A DNA stretch of 30,433 nucleotides, from assembly GCA_023853785.1 (NCBI GenBank), contig JAJIRX010000045.1, positions 1 through 30,433 of the forward strand, read 5' to 3'. The notes beneath the pieces were generated by a model that was given only the letters and a program-made list of their open reading frames with translations, did not search any database and was not told the origin of the DNA. This document shows, piece after piece, positions 1 to 10,224 of this stretch. Source of the DNA: Psilocybe azurescens (Eukaryota > Basidiomycota > Agaricomycetes > Agaricales > Agrocybaceae). Made by a program: the position numbers and the translations under genes. Each line of letters opens with the position of its first letter. Position 1 is the first letter of the stretch.

Positions 1-541
1 AGTGGTACACCCCAAATTTGCCCCTAATCATGAATCGTGATGGGGACTTTCTGATCGTGCGAAATTTACTTAAGCATTATTCATGCTAGATTACTAAAAG
101 GTGTAAGAGTTGGTTCGTAAGGGACCTCGTTAGCTTCGTTAATTGCTTTGCGAAAAACAGTAACCGGGCCTGGCTCATAACATATGTATTACCAACCCAT
201 AACTTAGATGAGTCACCAGCCTTCTTTGTGCTACTGCTTGCAATCTGTACGTCATCTGAGTCTACTTCTCTTGCTGTTTTTGTTGAACGATTATGAAGGC
301 ATAGTTCATTCTTTGATCACATATCCCTCAGGGATAGGATTTCAATTTGATAACAGGCGGGAAAGCACCTATGATCCTGCTGTGTAAGCTGAAAATGATA
401 CCACCAGCCCTGCATTGTCAGTCATAAAGTCAGGATCTACAAGTTATTTATAAGCTTTGTTTCCTACTACATATATAAGCTACCTTGTCCAGCATCCTCA
501 GCATTTACCCAACGTTCCTACAACTCAAATACAGCCCTCTC
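1..541. other. Upstream intergenic region of the SDR gene
   Basis: I see no coding region that can be supported here. The stretch is AT-leaning and has stops in all frames. An imperfect CCCC...GGGG hairpin lies at about 21-45. The last 100 bases carry TATA-like sequences and presumably form the core promoter of the dehydrogenase gene. Confidence 0.6.
472..478 (+). promoter_or_regulatory. TATA-box candidate of the SDR gene
   Basis: TATATAA lies about 64 bases upstream of the ATG at 542, a reasonable distance for a fungal TATA box with a short 5' leader. A second, weaker TATTTATAA lies at 444-452. The assignment rests on position and sequence only. Confidence 0.45.
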
Positions 542-1618
542 ATGTCTTCATCTACTATCTATCTTATAACTGGTGCCAATCGCCCTCGTGGAATTGGTGC
601 AGTAGTCCTTTGACGAGTCTCGCTTGTATTGATCGTTTTATCACATAGGTTTTGCTCTCACTGCTCATATAATTTCCAAGCACGAGAATGCATTCGTTTA
701 TGCAACTGTCAGGGATACGACCAAGGCACCCGCCCTTGACGAGCTGAAGAAAAATACCCTAACCGGCTCGCGATCTTGAAATGGGTCGCTGCAGACGTTG
801 AGGGTAACGCCGCATTGGCGAAAGAAATCGAGCAACGCCATGGTAGAGTGGACACCGTGATTGCCAACGCAGGTACGTTTCAGTATGATCCATACAAGAA
901 GAAACCAGTCTTTGAGTTTCGCCTCCTTTTCAGCACTCTTGGGTGGATCCGGACTAGTGCACAAGCTTGATATCAGCTCCATGGAGGAGCACTTCCAGGT
1001 ATGCTTTGATTTTCAACACCAATCGGGTTAATTTTCTGATAAAACAATGCGCTTATCCAAAGGCCAATGTATTGGGGCCCGTTGTTCTTTTCCAAGCTGT
1101 GTACGAGCTTCTCAAGAAAAGCAGCAGCCCACGCTTTATCCCAATCTCCAGCATTGCCGGATCCCTTGTCGCACCACCAATTACGTTGGATATGCGCAAT
1201 ACCGTATATGCGTCTAGCAAGACTACCTTAAATTGGGTTACACGCAAGATTCACTTCGAAAATGAATGGCTTGGTGCGACAATCTCTCAGATATCTCCCA
1301 GTATATCGTTACTGATCTCGCGTTGCACTTCTCATTCAGTGGCATTTCCTTTATCTCCTGGAGGCGTCGACTCAGACATGTGTAAGTCCATATCTGACAT
1401 CCTCATAAATAAGTTTGATACTCAAATCCACTGTCATAGTCGATTACACCAAGGCTACAGACACAACAGGAGTCGTTGCAGATCTAGTGAAGGAATACGG
1501 GACTTTCCCCACAGCAGACCAGGCTGCCATTCTCTTGCTCAAACTCATTGATGAGTCGACGCGAGAGAAGGATGGGGGAGAGTTTATCAACATTGATGGA
1601 TCCAGACCTCCATGGTAG
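542..1618 (+). CDS. Short-chain dehydrogenase/reductase with an apparent 1-nt frameshift
   Basis: This is a classical NAD(P)-dependent SDR with a Rossmann fold. It starts MSSSTIYLITGANRPRGIG, where TGAN...GIG is the glycine-rich cofactor loop with two extra residues (PR). Then follow VAADVEGN (acidic cofactor-region motif), VIANAG (NNAG-type motif), SSIAGS (catalytic Ser) and YASSK (catalytic YxxxK). It ends GGEFINIDGSRPPW. Introns that keep frame are 597-648, 873-933, one starting after 995, one ending before TGGCATTTCC, and one starting GTAAGTCC near 1382. The single break is in the A-run at 750-754: ELKK should continue KYPNRLAILKW, but one A is missing and the frame shifts. With one extra A the rest reads cleanly. 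Either a young pseudogene or a sequencing error. Family members act on varied carbonyl or alcohol substrates, so the substrate cannot be named. It converges with the GH47 gene at 2008. Confidence 0.8.
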
Positions 1619-1773
1619 TGATTGCATGTGTAATACTCAGCGTCTCTTTGTGCAATAGAAATAAATATTGTTGTTGGAGGCTGGAGACGCAACTCTAAGC
1701 AAGTGACTAAGGGCCTGACGTCATCATCTGCCCAATTCACATGCATGTGCACTCTTTATTCTAAAATCAACAA

Positions 1774-1788
1774 ATAGCGCTTCGCTAT
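1774..1788. repeat. Triloop palindrome
   Basis: ATAGCG-CTT-CGCTAT is a perfect 6-bp stem with a 3-nt loop, about 155 bases downstream of the SDR stop codon. Its function is not known; it resembles other triloop palindromes in this window. Confidence 0.5.
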
Positions 1789-1899
1789 GTCAGTATCCTG
1801 GCATGCTCTATGGTAAGCTCTGCTCGGCGCTTTCAAAGTTCTCACGGGGTGACCATTGAAAAGCCAGCGAATCACGTGGGCTTAGACATTTAGTAGAGA

Positions 1900-1912
1900 G
1901 GAGCAAAGCTCC
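1900..1912. repeat. Triloop palindrome
   Basis: GGAGC-AAA-GCTCC is a perfect 5-bp stem with a 3-nt loop, about 95 bases downstream of the GH47 copy 1 stop codon when read on the minus strand. Confidence 0.45.
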
Positions 1913-2007
1913 CCAATAAATTGGATTGCTATATTTTTCGCCATAGATATAGTACAGACCCCAGGTAATACTACTTGTAATTATTTACCTTGTTTAATTA
2001 CTGCTGC

Positions 2008-4616
2008 CTATTGGGGAGGCACCTTGATAGGCTGTGGAAGTTTAGGATTCGGACTAATGGCTGGCAAGGGAGGTCCCTTCCTGAGGCTGAAAGGCGCAGT
2101 CGGTGCCCTGATGGTGCTACCATAAACAGGTTTCGCTGGAGGTGCGATAAATGGATGAGCTTCAGTATTGAATACGACTATTGGGGTAGATAGCAAGTCA
2201 TTAGAGAGATGTCGGGGATCTATCGATAATTGTTACGCACATTTATCAAGGCTGATGTGGTTAGGGTCATCGAACGTGAGGTACCTAGGCAGAGGAAAAT
2301 CAGTGAACCAGAAAAGGCGTTGTACGATAAGAGAGAAATGCACTAACAAGTACTTCAGAACCTCAGCGAACCAGAAACTTTCGGTGTCGTCAATCTTGCT
2401 GGTATTGATGTTATTAATATCATTCAAACCAGCAAAGCCTGTCGGTGTCTGCAAAAACTTGTTGAAGCTCGCCACTGCACTTGCCGCACGATCGAGGTAT
2501 TTCGAATCCCCAGTTACTCGGAAGGCGTAGAAGTTGGATTCAAGAACCTCGGGACGGAGGATGTAATCGGAAGCGGTAATATAATAACCGTGCTTCTGGT
2601 AGAAAGCTAGTTGATCTGCACTAGGAAGACCGTCGCCGGTAAAATTGCCGTCTGAAGAAATGAAGGCAAATGCTTCCGGGCCAATGCCAGTGCTGAATTA
2701 TCATGTCTGGTGATTAGTAGGGGAATAGAACGGGATTTCAATGCTTCCAAGAGACTTACGCGTCACCAGCATAGGTGTTCCAGCAGCCGTCAATCAGGTC
2801 GAGGGCAATTTTCACGATGGTGTCATTGTTCAGCAAGCGTCCGCCTTTAATATTGGAAGTTCAAGTCGAGAAAAGGTATTTGACATCGACAAAAGAGCGT
2901 ACCAAATAGCCAGTTTCCTCCGTGGAAGCAAGCCAAGTGAGAACCGATATGACGGATCGTCCTGGAATCATCAAAGTCTGCAAGGTAGACATGATTTCCA
3001 ACCGTAGAGGTCTATGGGAACATTGTTTTAGATAAAGGTATAAACTCTCAGGCCTCGTGAATAAAGATAAAGGCATACCCGCAGCAAGGTCTTGATCGAA
3101 GAGTCAACAGCAGTATGCCACGTATCTGCAAAGAGATTGTCGTTGGTGTTCGAGAGACGGGCGTGCTTGATAAGGTATTCGAAATAGCTGTCAGAGCCCC
3201 CTCCCCACGTCTACATGCCCCAGGCTAAATCAGTCCATAGTAATATCTGTACTGCCTGCGAAAACTCACGACGTAGCCGCCTACAAACTGTCCGTTATCC
3301 GGATCAATTCCTTGTGCAGCCAACCCTAGATGACCGTCAGCAAAATAACAACGGGCCGAGGTGAGATGGGTTCCTATGCACCTGGCAGTGGGGCAGGCTA
3401 AAATTATCGACGGGGTTAGCTCGGTTGGCATGGATGAAGTAGCCTTGCGCGGCGCTTACAAGGTTCGCAATGTGGGACACGGACTTAAGGGCCAAGTTAG
3501 CATACGTCTGGTTCCCTGTATGCTTGCTGAGGGTTTCGAATTCGAGAGAAAGCTAGGTAGAAAGAAAGGTTAGTAGAATGGAAGGCGCTTGAACTGGAAG
3601 CTTACAGTTCCTGCTTCGGCAATGTTTGACTAGAGATTTGAGACATTCAGACGGTGTGAGAGACTTCATGATCCAATACGTACAGTGCTACCAATGTTCG
3701 GCGTGTTTGTAGAGAAATCGAGGAACCCAAAAGGTATATCGTTGTCCTAGGAAAGCATTCAATAATCAGATAACAATGTATTTGCAAAGAATACTAGTAG
3801 TACGCACTCCAACCCATCCGAATGTTAGCTTGTCACCTACTTCCTTGGCCTTTTCAAGGAGTATAGGGAATTGTTGATTGCTGAGCTCGAAAGCACTGAG
3901 GAGGCCTCCCAGATAACGAATAGTAGTCTCAAAGATACTAAAAACGACAAGGTCAGTATATGTTAACTCGTGGATGTAAAGCCCAACGACCTAACAGTAT
4001 CCGATGTCTGGGACTTGCTGAAATCTATTTTGCTCGAGAAGTTGACGGCTTCCGAAAATAAATCCTGAAATCGGAGCTTGGTCGCGTGAATATGATGTAA
4101 GGAACCAGAAACTCACGTTTAACCCCATGATATGCTAACAATCGAAGAGTGATCAGTTATTGTATTGCTGTGTTCCGAAGTAAAGTTTATCACCCACCAT
4201 GGTACTCATAGCATCGACGATGGTGGCGCCTGAACCTCGTAGTAAGTAATGGAACATGTAAATTCTCGGATATATAATTACCCCAGCCATTACGGCCGTC
4301 AGAGAATGCTAGAGCAGGGTGATTAATACGTATTGAACATACAAAACAAACAACGTACATTGGCTCAAGGGAGAGAGATCGTCATGACCGAATGCAAATT
4401 TCCTGCATAACAATAAGTCGACTCAACAAATGAAGCTGTTTCGAATGGTAATGGAACTCACTTGTAAGCTGCATAGCTCTCAGTAAAGATGGTCTGAACT
4501 GCATCGCGGTGAGCACGAGCACTGGGTGGCAGGATAATGAATGGATTCTGGACTGGAGCTCCAAGAGCGGCGCCAGCGAAAATCAAAGGAATCGAAGATT
4601 GACGAAGTAATTTCAT
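2008..4616 (-). CDS. Secreted class I alpha-1,2-mannosidase (GH47), copy 1
   Basis: A glycoside hydrolase family 47 enzyme, which trims alpha-1,2-linked mannose from N-glycans in a Ca2+-dependent, inverting reaction. The start MKLLRQSSIPLIFAGAALGA is a signal peptide, so the protein enters the secretory pathway and is probably exported. An in-frame ATG at 4640 is less likely because it adds residues ahead of the signal. Visible motifs in order are KKFAFGHDDLSPL, FSDGRNGWGATIVDAMSTM, FETTIRYLGGLLSAFELS, TWGGGSDSYFEYL, SHLACFHGGNW, DYILRPEVLESNFYAF, DDTESFWFAEVLKYL and VFNTEAHPF (the Ca2+-binding Thr region). A proline-rich tail ends PIKVPPQ. I joined about 14 introns and every checked phase fits, giving roughly 533 residues, so the gene looks intact. 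It has very small exons of 18 nt (4117-4134), 24 nt (3606-3629) and 16 nt (3382-3397). A paralogue lies at 10225-12734. Confidence 0.93.
3382..3397 (-). other. 16-nt microexon of GH47 copy 1
   Basis: Exon CCTGCCCCACTGCCAG lies between introns 3398-3459 (GTAAGC...TTTTAG) and 3326-3381 (GTGCAT...TCTAG). Splicing both introns gives NL-PAPLPG-LAAQGIDPD. This aligns with GGAPLPGLPGQGIDPN in the uninterrupted exon of copy 2, which is the main support for the microexon. Confidence 0.8.
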
Positions 4617-6995
4617 GGTAGATACTTGGACAGACACCAAGGATGGGAACTCATTAGCATAAACGACCCACTTTTATATGTCTGTGCAGTATCTGCCCAT
4701 AAATTCCAACTCCATGGTTGCTAATTATGGCTTCAGCTTCGATCTAAACTAGGCTTCTTCGACAGATCAAAAGAAATTTCCAAGGTTGGACTACGGTGCG
4801 CCGGTTCCCCAGATCATTTCCAGTGGCATCGAAAGAAGCAATTGTTGTCTCGAACGCGTGTATGACTCCCATTGGGTAGTTTCGCCGTTTTACTGTATAG
4901 CTAGAGTTTTCGCAGTTTGTCCTGAATTGATGATTTTGGACTGCTTCCTCAGAACACCAACAGCATGCGAATAGAAGTGGACCAATCAGTCGACAAAGTC
5001 GCCGAATGGACAAAGGGGTATAAAGGTCGGGAAAGTGCAATGGTAGGATGTCGGCTCATAACGGTCCCAAGTACATCGCCAGTGGTATAATTCAGTGCAA
5101 TTCTCACCTCCTCACATGGAAAAAATCTCGTGATCTTGCGAGACACATGGCGGCTATTATAGGAAGCTTGAGAACCTATTAATCCGCGAGCCCGTGTAAC
5201 AGTGAGCATAAGACAATGACGATACCTTATTCCATTCGAAAGGTGGTTTGACAGTGAGATAAGACGGCATGAGAGTCGCTTGAAAGCCTTCCAAAGTAGC
5301 ATCGACCACGGTCTGGCTTTCGAATCAACATGAACACAAAACCGATACGATTTAATCATTGTTCAGCGTTGCTATAAGCTGTTAACAATTGAATTTCTAG
5401 TCAGTCATAGGTAGGCGCCATATGAGTATTCACTGCATACCATTAGCAGGTGTTTTGCATCTATGTGAGAGTGTAATGCCAGTGAGAGAATTGTACTGTC
5501 ATCTCACCTTTGCCATGTCGAAACGAAAATATTCATCAATTTCAGAAGCTCGGATAACGCGACCGATGATCAAGTGATGCGCACGAAAATTAGGTGGGAT
5601 AAAGATGCTATCCTGAATGCAAAATTCTGAGGTTATACCTTTTGGCGGGCAATTAGCGGGACAACAGGGAGCGACGTGCCAGATGGGCCTTGGTTGTGGA
5701 TATGTCAAAAGCCTTGAGGTCCGAGGACCCGTTTCCGGCTAAGATTGGCAAATGCCGTTCGGCACCTCACGTGAGACTGACGTGACCCCGTTCAAACTTT
5801 TCAAGGGCATTTCTGACGCAATTCTACACTCGTCTAAACAAGCTTATAGAATGTCAGATAACTGGATAACGCAGCGTATACGGTTGGAATGAGAGTAACA
5901 AGCTATTTACTCTCCTGTTTTTGGATTACTTACCCCTATCTCAGACCAACAATAGGGGACGCGTACCTGACGCGTGAAGTTCATATTTAGGAACCTGAAC
6001 CCAACGGTAAAACTCGTCCTGACTTCCTGGTGCTCAACATTAACTCCCGATGGTCAGTAGGTGGCCGGAGTGCTGTCGCATTTGTGCCCACCGAAACGAC
6101 GAATCCAGGTGTGACTGTATGGATCTTTATTTGAATTTTGCCTGAACATAATAACGACGGTGCCTTCCTTGAGCATGCAGTATAATGTCCAGTTCCATTG
6201 CTATAAAAGGGAAAGACGCTTGCGATGCTCTAATCTGATTGTACTGTAAAGTGTGCTATGTTGCGGACGGGGAGACACGCTTGTCTGAAGGTCATACCGT
6301 CGAAAGATACACCCGATACTTTTGTTCTCTGACAATTTCGGAGCGATAAAGCGTCTAGATTCATGACCACTACTTCAAACTAGCTACTAGGCTCAGGAAT
6401 ATTTAGGATCCATTCAGACAATGATCAACTTCTCACAGTTGGTTTTTCTCCCTTTTCAGCGATGCTACATACTAAATAGACAGCGATACCATTACTGATT
6501 ACGTACAGATCTATGGCGATTGAGACGAAGGTGCGTCGTGTATACACTGAGTTTTATACAGCTGTCTGACCCCCTTGCCACGATGGATAATGTGTGATTA
6601 TTGTCTTCACAGATCCTTTTTCAGAGTTGTTTGAAGAGTTGACAAACTTGAACACAAACTGAGTGTGCTCGTTTGGATTACCGAGGTCGCTCAGAACTTG
6701 GATTCGACTCAGGTTAAATAATCGACTAAACGACTCGGGAGTCGGACTTGTGTGCGGATGTACAACATATTGCATATTCAAAACATGATGCAAAGTATAG
6801 TGGAGGAAATATTAATATATACCTGGAGTACCTTTTGCTTTCTTGTATTTCAAGTTTTCTTTTGTAGCAAATGACAACCGGCGCTGTTACTTGATTGTGC
6901 AGCTGCGGCGCTTAGATGTCGCTTCAAAAGTGTTTAAAAGGCGGAACACTCCCTGAAACCGCTTCCTTCGGCTAATTACAGGATTTTTGGCCTAG
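4617..6995. other. Gene-poor intergenic region, about 2.4 kb
   Basis: Apart from the GH47 promoter I find no supportable gene. A 136-codon open frame at 4949-5359 (-) and a splice-like exon at about 5515-5708 (-, ending at a GTGAGA donor) do not join into a recognisable protein. A frame at 6554-6793 (-) is also unrecognised. Relics or a non-coding RNA cannot be excluded. Confidence 0.5.
4671..4678 (-). promoter_or_regulatory. TATA-box candidate of GH47 copy 1
   Basis: TATAAAAG on the minus strand lies about 55 bases upstream of the ATG at 4616. The match is strong and the distance fits a short fungal 5' leader. Confidence 0.55.
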
Positions 6996-7558
6996 TTATC
7001 TTGCCATTACGGTATCTAGTTTTATGCTTCTCTTGTCCAGTTCGCTGCAAAAAATCAAATCAAAAGAAATGGTGCTCTTACACGGTCTCTGGAAACCCTG
7101 GATTGTTCTGAGATTCACTTGATTGACAATAGAACTTTAACCCTCCTTCTAGCTCTTTGTAAACATCGGACCCAAAGATAGAGGTATCCCCAAAAGCACC
7201 CATCATCGAAACTGGAAGGTAGTCGGCTTTGTCTCCATAGTAGCGCTCGAGGCTCGTAATTAACGAAAACAATTTCAAGCAGATGGCTGACTGGCCTACA
7301 CATCCAAAGACCGTGCGCGTTACTCTGCAACGACTGCGGATTGATGTACGACGGCTGGATCCATCCGTGGTGCTTTATCTCGGTCTTTGACAAGTCTTGG
7401 AAAGGCGTATATACGCCGTGTCTCATGAGCACCATAGCTTACAGCAGCTGAAAGCTTTGCGCTGGTAAAAGTAGTTTCAGTGAGTCAGAAGTGCAACTTG
7501 AAGCACCTTGTTATGTGGTATTCCTAGGCTTTCAGTAAGAGAAAAGACGCACATTCAT
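6996..7558 (-). CDS. Small hypothetical protein, model uncertain
   Basis: I do not recognise this protein. The best-supported part is the last two exons. One encodes LERYYGDKADYLPVSMMGAF and continues to NNPGFPETV. A textbook intron (GTAAGA...TTTTTTGCAG, about 40 nt) follows, then a short exon ends LDTVMAR-stop at 6996. Upstream, an exon with KTEIKHHGWIQPSYINPQS joins through a GTGTAG...ACGAG intron. The 5' end could be the ATG at 7435 or, with two more introns, the ATG at 7558; the second option keeps frame. The product would be around 130 residues, without a signal peptide or membrane segment that I can see. Composition is ordinary and not obviously transposon-derived. It lies between the two GH47 genes and diverges from the GPI-protein gene. 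An 11-bp inverted repeat flanks it (6963-6973 and 7593-7603). Confidence 0.4.
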
Positions 7559-7570
7559 TTTACTCGAAAG

Positions 7571-7587
7571 AGCGGACTTCGTCCGCT
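7571..7587. repeat. Triloop palindrome, 7-bp stem
   Basis: AGCGGAC-TTC-GTCCGCT is a perfect 7-bp stem with a TTC loop. It lies just upstream of the possible start of the small gene on the minus strand. Confidence 0.55.
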
Positions 7588-7739
7588 ATTACCAGCCGAA
7601 GGAATTGTACTACGGCATGATATTTAGTATTTATTACAAATTGCCAACAGGAGTCCAGAAAATTTTTATCTATATATATGGTGTTTATTTACATCTATGT
7701 ACTAGATTGCAACTAACGAATTTCATACTTGCAAAATAC

Positions 7740-7754
7740 CCTGCCTTCGGCAGG
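7740..7754. repeat. Triloop palindrome, 6-bp stem
   Basis: CCTGCC-TTC-GGCAGG is a perfect 6-bp stem. The loop is the same TTC as in the hairpin 155 bases to the left. Confidence 0.5.
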
Positions 7755-8354
7755 TAATGATGGTGGGATTGAGGGAGATAACATTACATAAGATGACGTC
7801 GATCGTAGCTCAGGAACGGTGCGATTTGCAAAAGGCTAAGGCTAATGATTTTGAATGATTGTTCTGTGGTGGGATATGGTTGTCCTTGTAATCAACGCTG
7901 TATTATCCTAGATCATATTCGACTTCTCAAAAGAATCACTTGCTCATATTTGCTGCTACTCATGCACGGTTCCGACTGTCGACGTCGAAGGCACATGCTA
8001 TACAGCTCGGACACACGGACCAAAACCGTGGGTGGCTAGATATACATTCTCAAAGAAGTACAACCATTTGGGATTAAAGCTGATTTTCCATCATAAGATT
8101 TACAAAGGCATATCCATTGTTGTGTATGAAGCTCAAAATAACATCTCTTCATCAGTCAGCTCCATTGGATCAGTTAGATACACTTGGCAGTAGTATGCGG
8201 CTGTCCAAGACCGCATATATTGTAATGTTTTCCTCCATGAAAATGCGGCGTTGATTCACCGGATGTTAGACATTGAACCTGTGAAGGGCAAAAAATACGC
8301 GTTTCGAGTGCTGTAGGCCCATCGTATGCACGGTGACCAAGGAAACCTGAAAGA

Positions 8355-8362
8355 GATAAAAG
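8355..8362 (+). promoter_or_regulatory. TATA-like element of the GPI-protein gene
   Basis: GATAAAAG lies about 90 bases before the ATG at 8453. The sequence between it and the start codon is pyrimidine-rich (for example CTTCTCCGCCC), as is common near fungal transcription starts. Confidence 0.35.
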
Positions 8363-8452
8363 CCTGCTAGTCGTTAAGTGTTATCCCATTCCATCTTCTC
8401 CGCCCATTTACCTTTCGTTTCACTATCCTCTTAAAAAACACATAACGACATC

Positions 8453-9281
8453 ATGTTCTCACCTGCATTATCTACTCTTTTGCTCGCCTTATCCACTCAA
8501 GTCCTGGCCAAGTGTGTATTCACACAGCTCACTCTAATCAACTACTCGCTCACGGCTTAATTTAGCAATGGTTCGCCAGGCACGCATACCGGCAGCAGTT
8601 ATTCTCGTGACCCATGGACAAATAGCACGATCTATGCTACGCCGGTCAGCACTTCCGTGGCGTACGGCTCAGCCACTGGCACCTACACGACTGTCGCCGC
8701 CGTCCCAATTTATTCATGCGTGTACTACGTGAATGTCAGCGCCACTACTGGAGTATACGCCTCTGTGACAACGGAGTAACAACTTCACGACCTACGATTC
8801 ATCAACCATCAACGGTACTGAGCCTTCTACATCATATGCCTACGCGTCAGCCTCAGGAATTAGCTATTCTACCGCCTATGCTTCACCTTCGGGCAGCTAC
8901 TCCACTTCCTACGCTTCAGCTTCTGCGGGCACTGGCTCTAGCTCCTATGCTATACCTTCGAGCGTCAGCTACTCGTTCCGTCCGTTGACCAGCACGATCT
9001 ACGCTACCCTATACACCACAGATGGCGCCATCACGACAGTTTACGCCACCCCTACATCAGCCCTTATCAGCTACCCAACTGGCCTGCCAATTTGCGATCC
9101 TTACAGCAGTAACGGTAGTGGATCTTCATCGTCGTCTGCCCTGCCCGAGACAAGCGGAAGCGCTCTTCAGGCCAACAACAAACCTGAGGACAGTACTCCC
9201 AGCACGGGATTCACCCTCAAGCAGAACGTCGCAGGAATCACCCTCGGTGCTGTGGCCGGAATTGCGTTGACGATGTTTTAA
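8453..9281 (+). CDS. Ser/Thr/Tyr-rich GPI-anchored cell-surface protein
   Basis: The product is a predicted secreted, membrane- or wall-attached protein. It starts MFSPALSTLLLALSTQVLA, a clear signal peptide interrupted just after cleavage by intron 8512-8565. The body is low-complexity: Ser/Thr/Tyr/Ala repeats such as SYSTAYASPSGSYSTSYAS, and TIYATPVSTS and TIYATLYTTD units. NNFTT and NGT are N-glycosylation sites. The C-terminus has a Ser-rich spacer and a hydrophobic tail (GITLGAVAGIALTMF) with no charged end, typical of a GPI-attachment signal. Reading straight through hits a stop at 8773-8775. A second intron at 8722-8776 (GTACTA...CGGAG, 55 nt) restores frame and gives 239 residues. The alternative is a 1-nt insertion, because the skipped segment also looks like part of the same repeat-rich protein. 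No enzymatic domain is visible, so the role is presumably structural. It converges with GH47 copy 2. Confidence 0.75.
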
Positions 9282-10224
9282 TTTCTTTACCCTTTTCTCC
9301 CGATCACTTTTAATCTTCAACGTGACGGACATTTTGACAATCTTTTCATACCACTTCGTACATGAACACTGTTCATGGGGATTTGTTCCCCTTTACATAA
9401 AAAACACGGATTTTATTAGAGCACCAGTAGTATTTTAGTAATGAAATGTAAGAAACGTTGCCGTTAAAATGCTACATAGTGAAATCTGTATCATAAAGGA
9501 AAGAGTAAATCGCTAAGCGCCCGGCCAAGGACTTCGTGAGATTACGAGTGGTAAGCTAATTATAAACAAGGTTGATATGCATTTCAAACGCCGATCTTTC
9601 TTCTTTTTATCTTTAATTTTTGAACTAGTGAATTGCCTTGCTTGCCAAAAATGGGCGCAGAAATATCTTATCTTTCGGTCACATGTTGTAAAAATGTTAT
9701 AATGTTGAAATGACCATGACTTATTCATAGAATTTTGACCTCCAACAGTCAACTTGCCTAGTACAACAACCCTTGCAAGCAAAATTTGACACTCCCGTGC
9801 CTATTCTTAGAACTCATTTCTAGTATAGCAGTCTACACGCTCCGAGCAATCCGCCGCCATCTTCATCGAAGACAAAACTCGCCAGGGTATCTATCCTCAC
9901 TGTTCAGTAGCTGTACGGTCAAGAGCCGCGTACTACTAACAGATGTCAGAGATCGCTACAAGGACTCGAGAGAAAGGACCGTCTGACAACCGGGCAAAAC
10001 GGGGTTTGCACTGATAGTTACATCGCTTCTAAGTGTATAGAGCGTTCGGTCGGATTAACCTCCTTGAGTGGCTGTTCCGACATATGACTAAAAGATGATA
10101 ATTTGAACGAATGAGAAAAAGATGTAGTGAACGGATAGTCCATCGAAATTGTGTAGAATACGAAGTGACTAGAGGTAACTTAGAAAAGGTCAAGGAATTG
10201 TACACACAAGAAAATGTACTAAAG
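9282..10224. other. Convergent intergenic region, about 940 bp
   Basis: AT-rich 3' flank shared by the GPI-protein gene (+) and GH47 copy 2 (-). No gene is supported. Two adjacent hairpins lie 80-110 bases after the GPI-protein stop codon. The frames at 9513-9782 (-) and 9786-9986 (+) have no protein-like character. Confidence 0.6.
9361..9391 (+). terminator. Pair of adjacent hairpins in the 3' flank of the GPI-protein gene
   Basis: CATGAAC-ACT-GTTCATG (9361-9377, 7-bp stem) is followed directly by GGGGA-TTTGT-TCCCC (9377-9391, 5-bp stem). They share one G. An AT-rich stretch with AAAAAACA follows. They may mark the transcript end or stabilise the 3' UTR. The terminator label is an inference from position. 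Confidence 0.35.

Larger units (their letters stand above)
1619..2007. other. Convergent intergenic region with two small hairpins
   Basis: This 389-bp gap lies between the 3' ends of the SDR gene (+) and the first GH47 gene (-). I see no gene. It holds two short perfect palindromes, listed separately, which could serve 3'-end formation for both genes. Confidence 0.6.
7559..8452. other. Divergent intergenic region with hairpins
   Basis: About 890 bp between the small minus-strand gene and the GPI-protein gene (+). No supportable gene was found. It contains two perfect triloop palindromes and the presumed GPI-protein promoter. Confidence 0.55.

Noticed and set aside
4949..5359. 136-codon minus-strand open frame
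   Set aside because: No recognisable domain, no splice partners, and a composition like surrounding non-coding DNA.
5499..5708. Minus-strand frame ending at a good GTGAGA donor with a CACATAG acceptor 45-50 bases on
   Set aside because: The joined product stops after a few codons and no start codon or family could be found. It is possibly a non-coding RNA or relic, too weak to call.
6554..6793. 79-codon minus-strand frame downstream of the small hypothetical gene
   Set aside because: The small gene ends cleanly with its own stop at 6996, and this frame does not join to it or match anything known.
9513..9986. Two frames in the gap after the GPI-protein gene
   Set aside because: Short, AT-rich, without protein-like character. 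The gap is convergent 3' flank.
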